Shown here piece after piece: positions 63,045-64,000 of a DNA stretch of 64,000 bases. Under the pieces are notes generated by a model. The model did no database searches and had not been told where the DNA came from. It saw only the letters and a list, made by a program, of their open reading frames with translations. Each line of letters begins with the position of its first letter. Position 1 is the first letter of the stretch. The translations under genes and the position numbers were made by a program. The DNA comes from Undaria pinnatifida (Eukaryota; Sar; Phaeophyceae; Laminariales; Alariaceae): positions 5,392,628 through 5,456,627 of the forward strand of contig JABAKD010000013.1 in the NCBI GenBank assembly GCA_012845835.1, in the 5' to 3' direction.

Positions 63045-64000
63045 GATATATTATAAAAAATGAAAATACACTCCAGCTGTGAGATCGAAGATTTCGTCGA
63101 AACTCATATTTGCAAGCTGTGTGTGATACTCCGATCGCGCGCATTACGAGTTGTGTGTCCTCATTAAGGATATAGGTCGGCGACTCTCATTACAACTACA
63201 GTGTAGCTATCAGGGTCAACAGGGTGATGTTAGTCAGTCTGTGCGCGGAAACTATAAAACCCGTTTCTGAGGGGGACAAAATCTGACAGCTGTGGAAGGA
63301 AATGCATCAGTTTATCAAGTGAATCCTGTAAGTCGAATAACCGGTGAGGGGAGGGCGGAGTTTTGAAGGACGTGGCGGCCTGATTTTGATCAAAAGCGAG
63401 CGGGTTTGGAGGGGGGGGGGGGGGGGGGGGGGAAGGGGGCAATTTGTGCATGTAAGCTATAAATCCTTTCGAGGGGATAAATCTGACGGTTTTGGCACCA
63501 GTATATTATTGGGGGCGTGTGGGGGGTTGGGGCGGGGGGGGGGGGGGGGGGGCGTGTGGGGCAGCTCAATATGTGCCTGGAAACTATACATTATTTTGAG
63601 GGGATAAATGTGACGGTTTTGGAAATAATACATCAGTTTATCATGTATATCCTGGGGTAAGTCGTACAATCAGTGAGTAAAGAGAGGGTGGAGTGTTCGA
63701 GGGGGTGGGGTTGGGATGGGTTGGGGGGGAGGTGGGGGGTGTGGGGGCGGGGGCGGGGCGGGGGGGAGGAAGGGCTTTAGGTGAGGGGTTTGTTATACGT
63801 GTGGTGCTAGGTCTAGGCGATGGTGCGGGTGATGGGGAAGAAGGGGGCGTTCGAGGCGGGGGGGGGGGGGGGGGGGACACAGCGGCATGGATGGCTCTCG
63901 AAAGATAATGAGGTGATATCCTGTGCGTGAAGTGTTTATTAATGTGGCGGATTTCGATATTTGGTGGGGCGTTTGAGTAAGGGAGAGCAAGAGGGGGAGG
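63045..64000 (+). repeat. G-rich repeat family, copy cut by the window end
   Basis: Follows 2213-3190 block by block (including GTGTGATACTCCGATCGCG and CATCAGTTTATCATGTATAT). It runs off the window at 64000, so its 3' end is not seen. Confidence 0.7.

Overview
The window looks like a repeat-rich nuclear contig from a brown alga (Phaeophyceae). The organism is inferred from three spliced genes for secreted mannuronan C5-epimerases, enzymes typical of brown-algal alginate synthesis, lying in long intergenic DNA full of short non-coding repeats. Species cannot be fixed from the sequence alone. There is no sign of bacterial operons, plastid genes or CRISPR.

Only three protein genes can be supported with confidence. 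Gene 1 (minus, 16526 to 8306), gene 2 (plus, 23658 to 28508) and gene 3 (plus, 51593 to 54757) share the same six-exon structure with identical intron phases (0,0,0,1,2). They encode intact proteins of about 496, 499 and 499 residues: a signal peptide, an AlgG-like N-terminal part, then a parallel beta-helix carrying the DPHD catalytic motif and a downstream Arg at the spacing seen in AlgG. Genes 1 and 2 are divergent (heads 7.1 kb apart); genes 2 and 3 point the same way, 23 kb apart. They share a 17-nt leader block just before the start codon, and genes 1 and 3 also share a 3' flank. The catalytic exon 4 is almost identical at synonymous sites while introns are largely unalignable, which suggests gene conversion. 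All three would epimerise mannuronate to guluronate in the secreted cell-wall polymer.

The rest is a mosaic of repeats recognised by comparing parts of the window with each other: a tRNA-derived SINE with poly(A) tail (4 copies); a second short retroelement-like family with poly(A) tail and clear target-site duplications (4 copies); a family with CAA-type tail, one copy of which carries a large (TTG)n expansion; a family with CAAAAA-type tail; a TRIM-like family with about 75-bp direct repeats flanking a tRNA-like segment, including tandem and solo forms; two MITE-like families with inverted ends; a roughly 500-bp foldback element; a 1.65-kb G-rich non-coding family (several copies, often truncated); and two decayed LINE reverse-transcriptase tails. 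There are also large simple repeats: (TTAGTG)n, (TTG)n, (CTA)n and a 24-bp minisatellite.

Layout: 1-5200 repeats; 5200-8250 little of note; 8250-16560 gene 1 with repeat-filled introns; 16560-23610 spacer; 23610-28510 gene 2; 28510-51560 long repeat-rich spacer; 51560-54820 gene 3; 54820-64000 repeats, LINE tail and G-rich copies that run off the window end.
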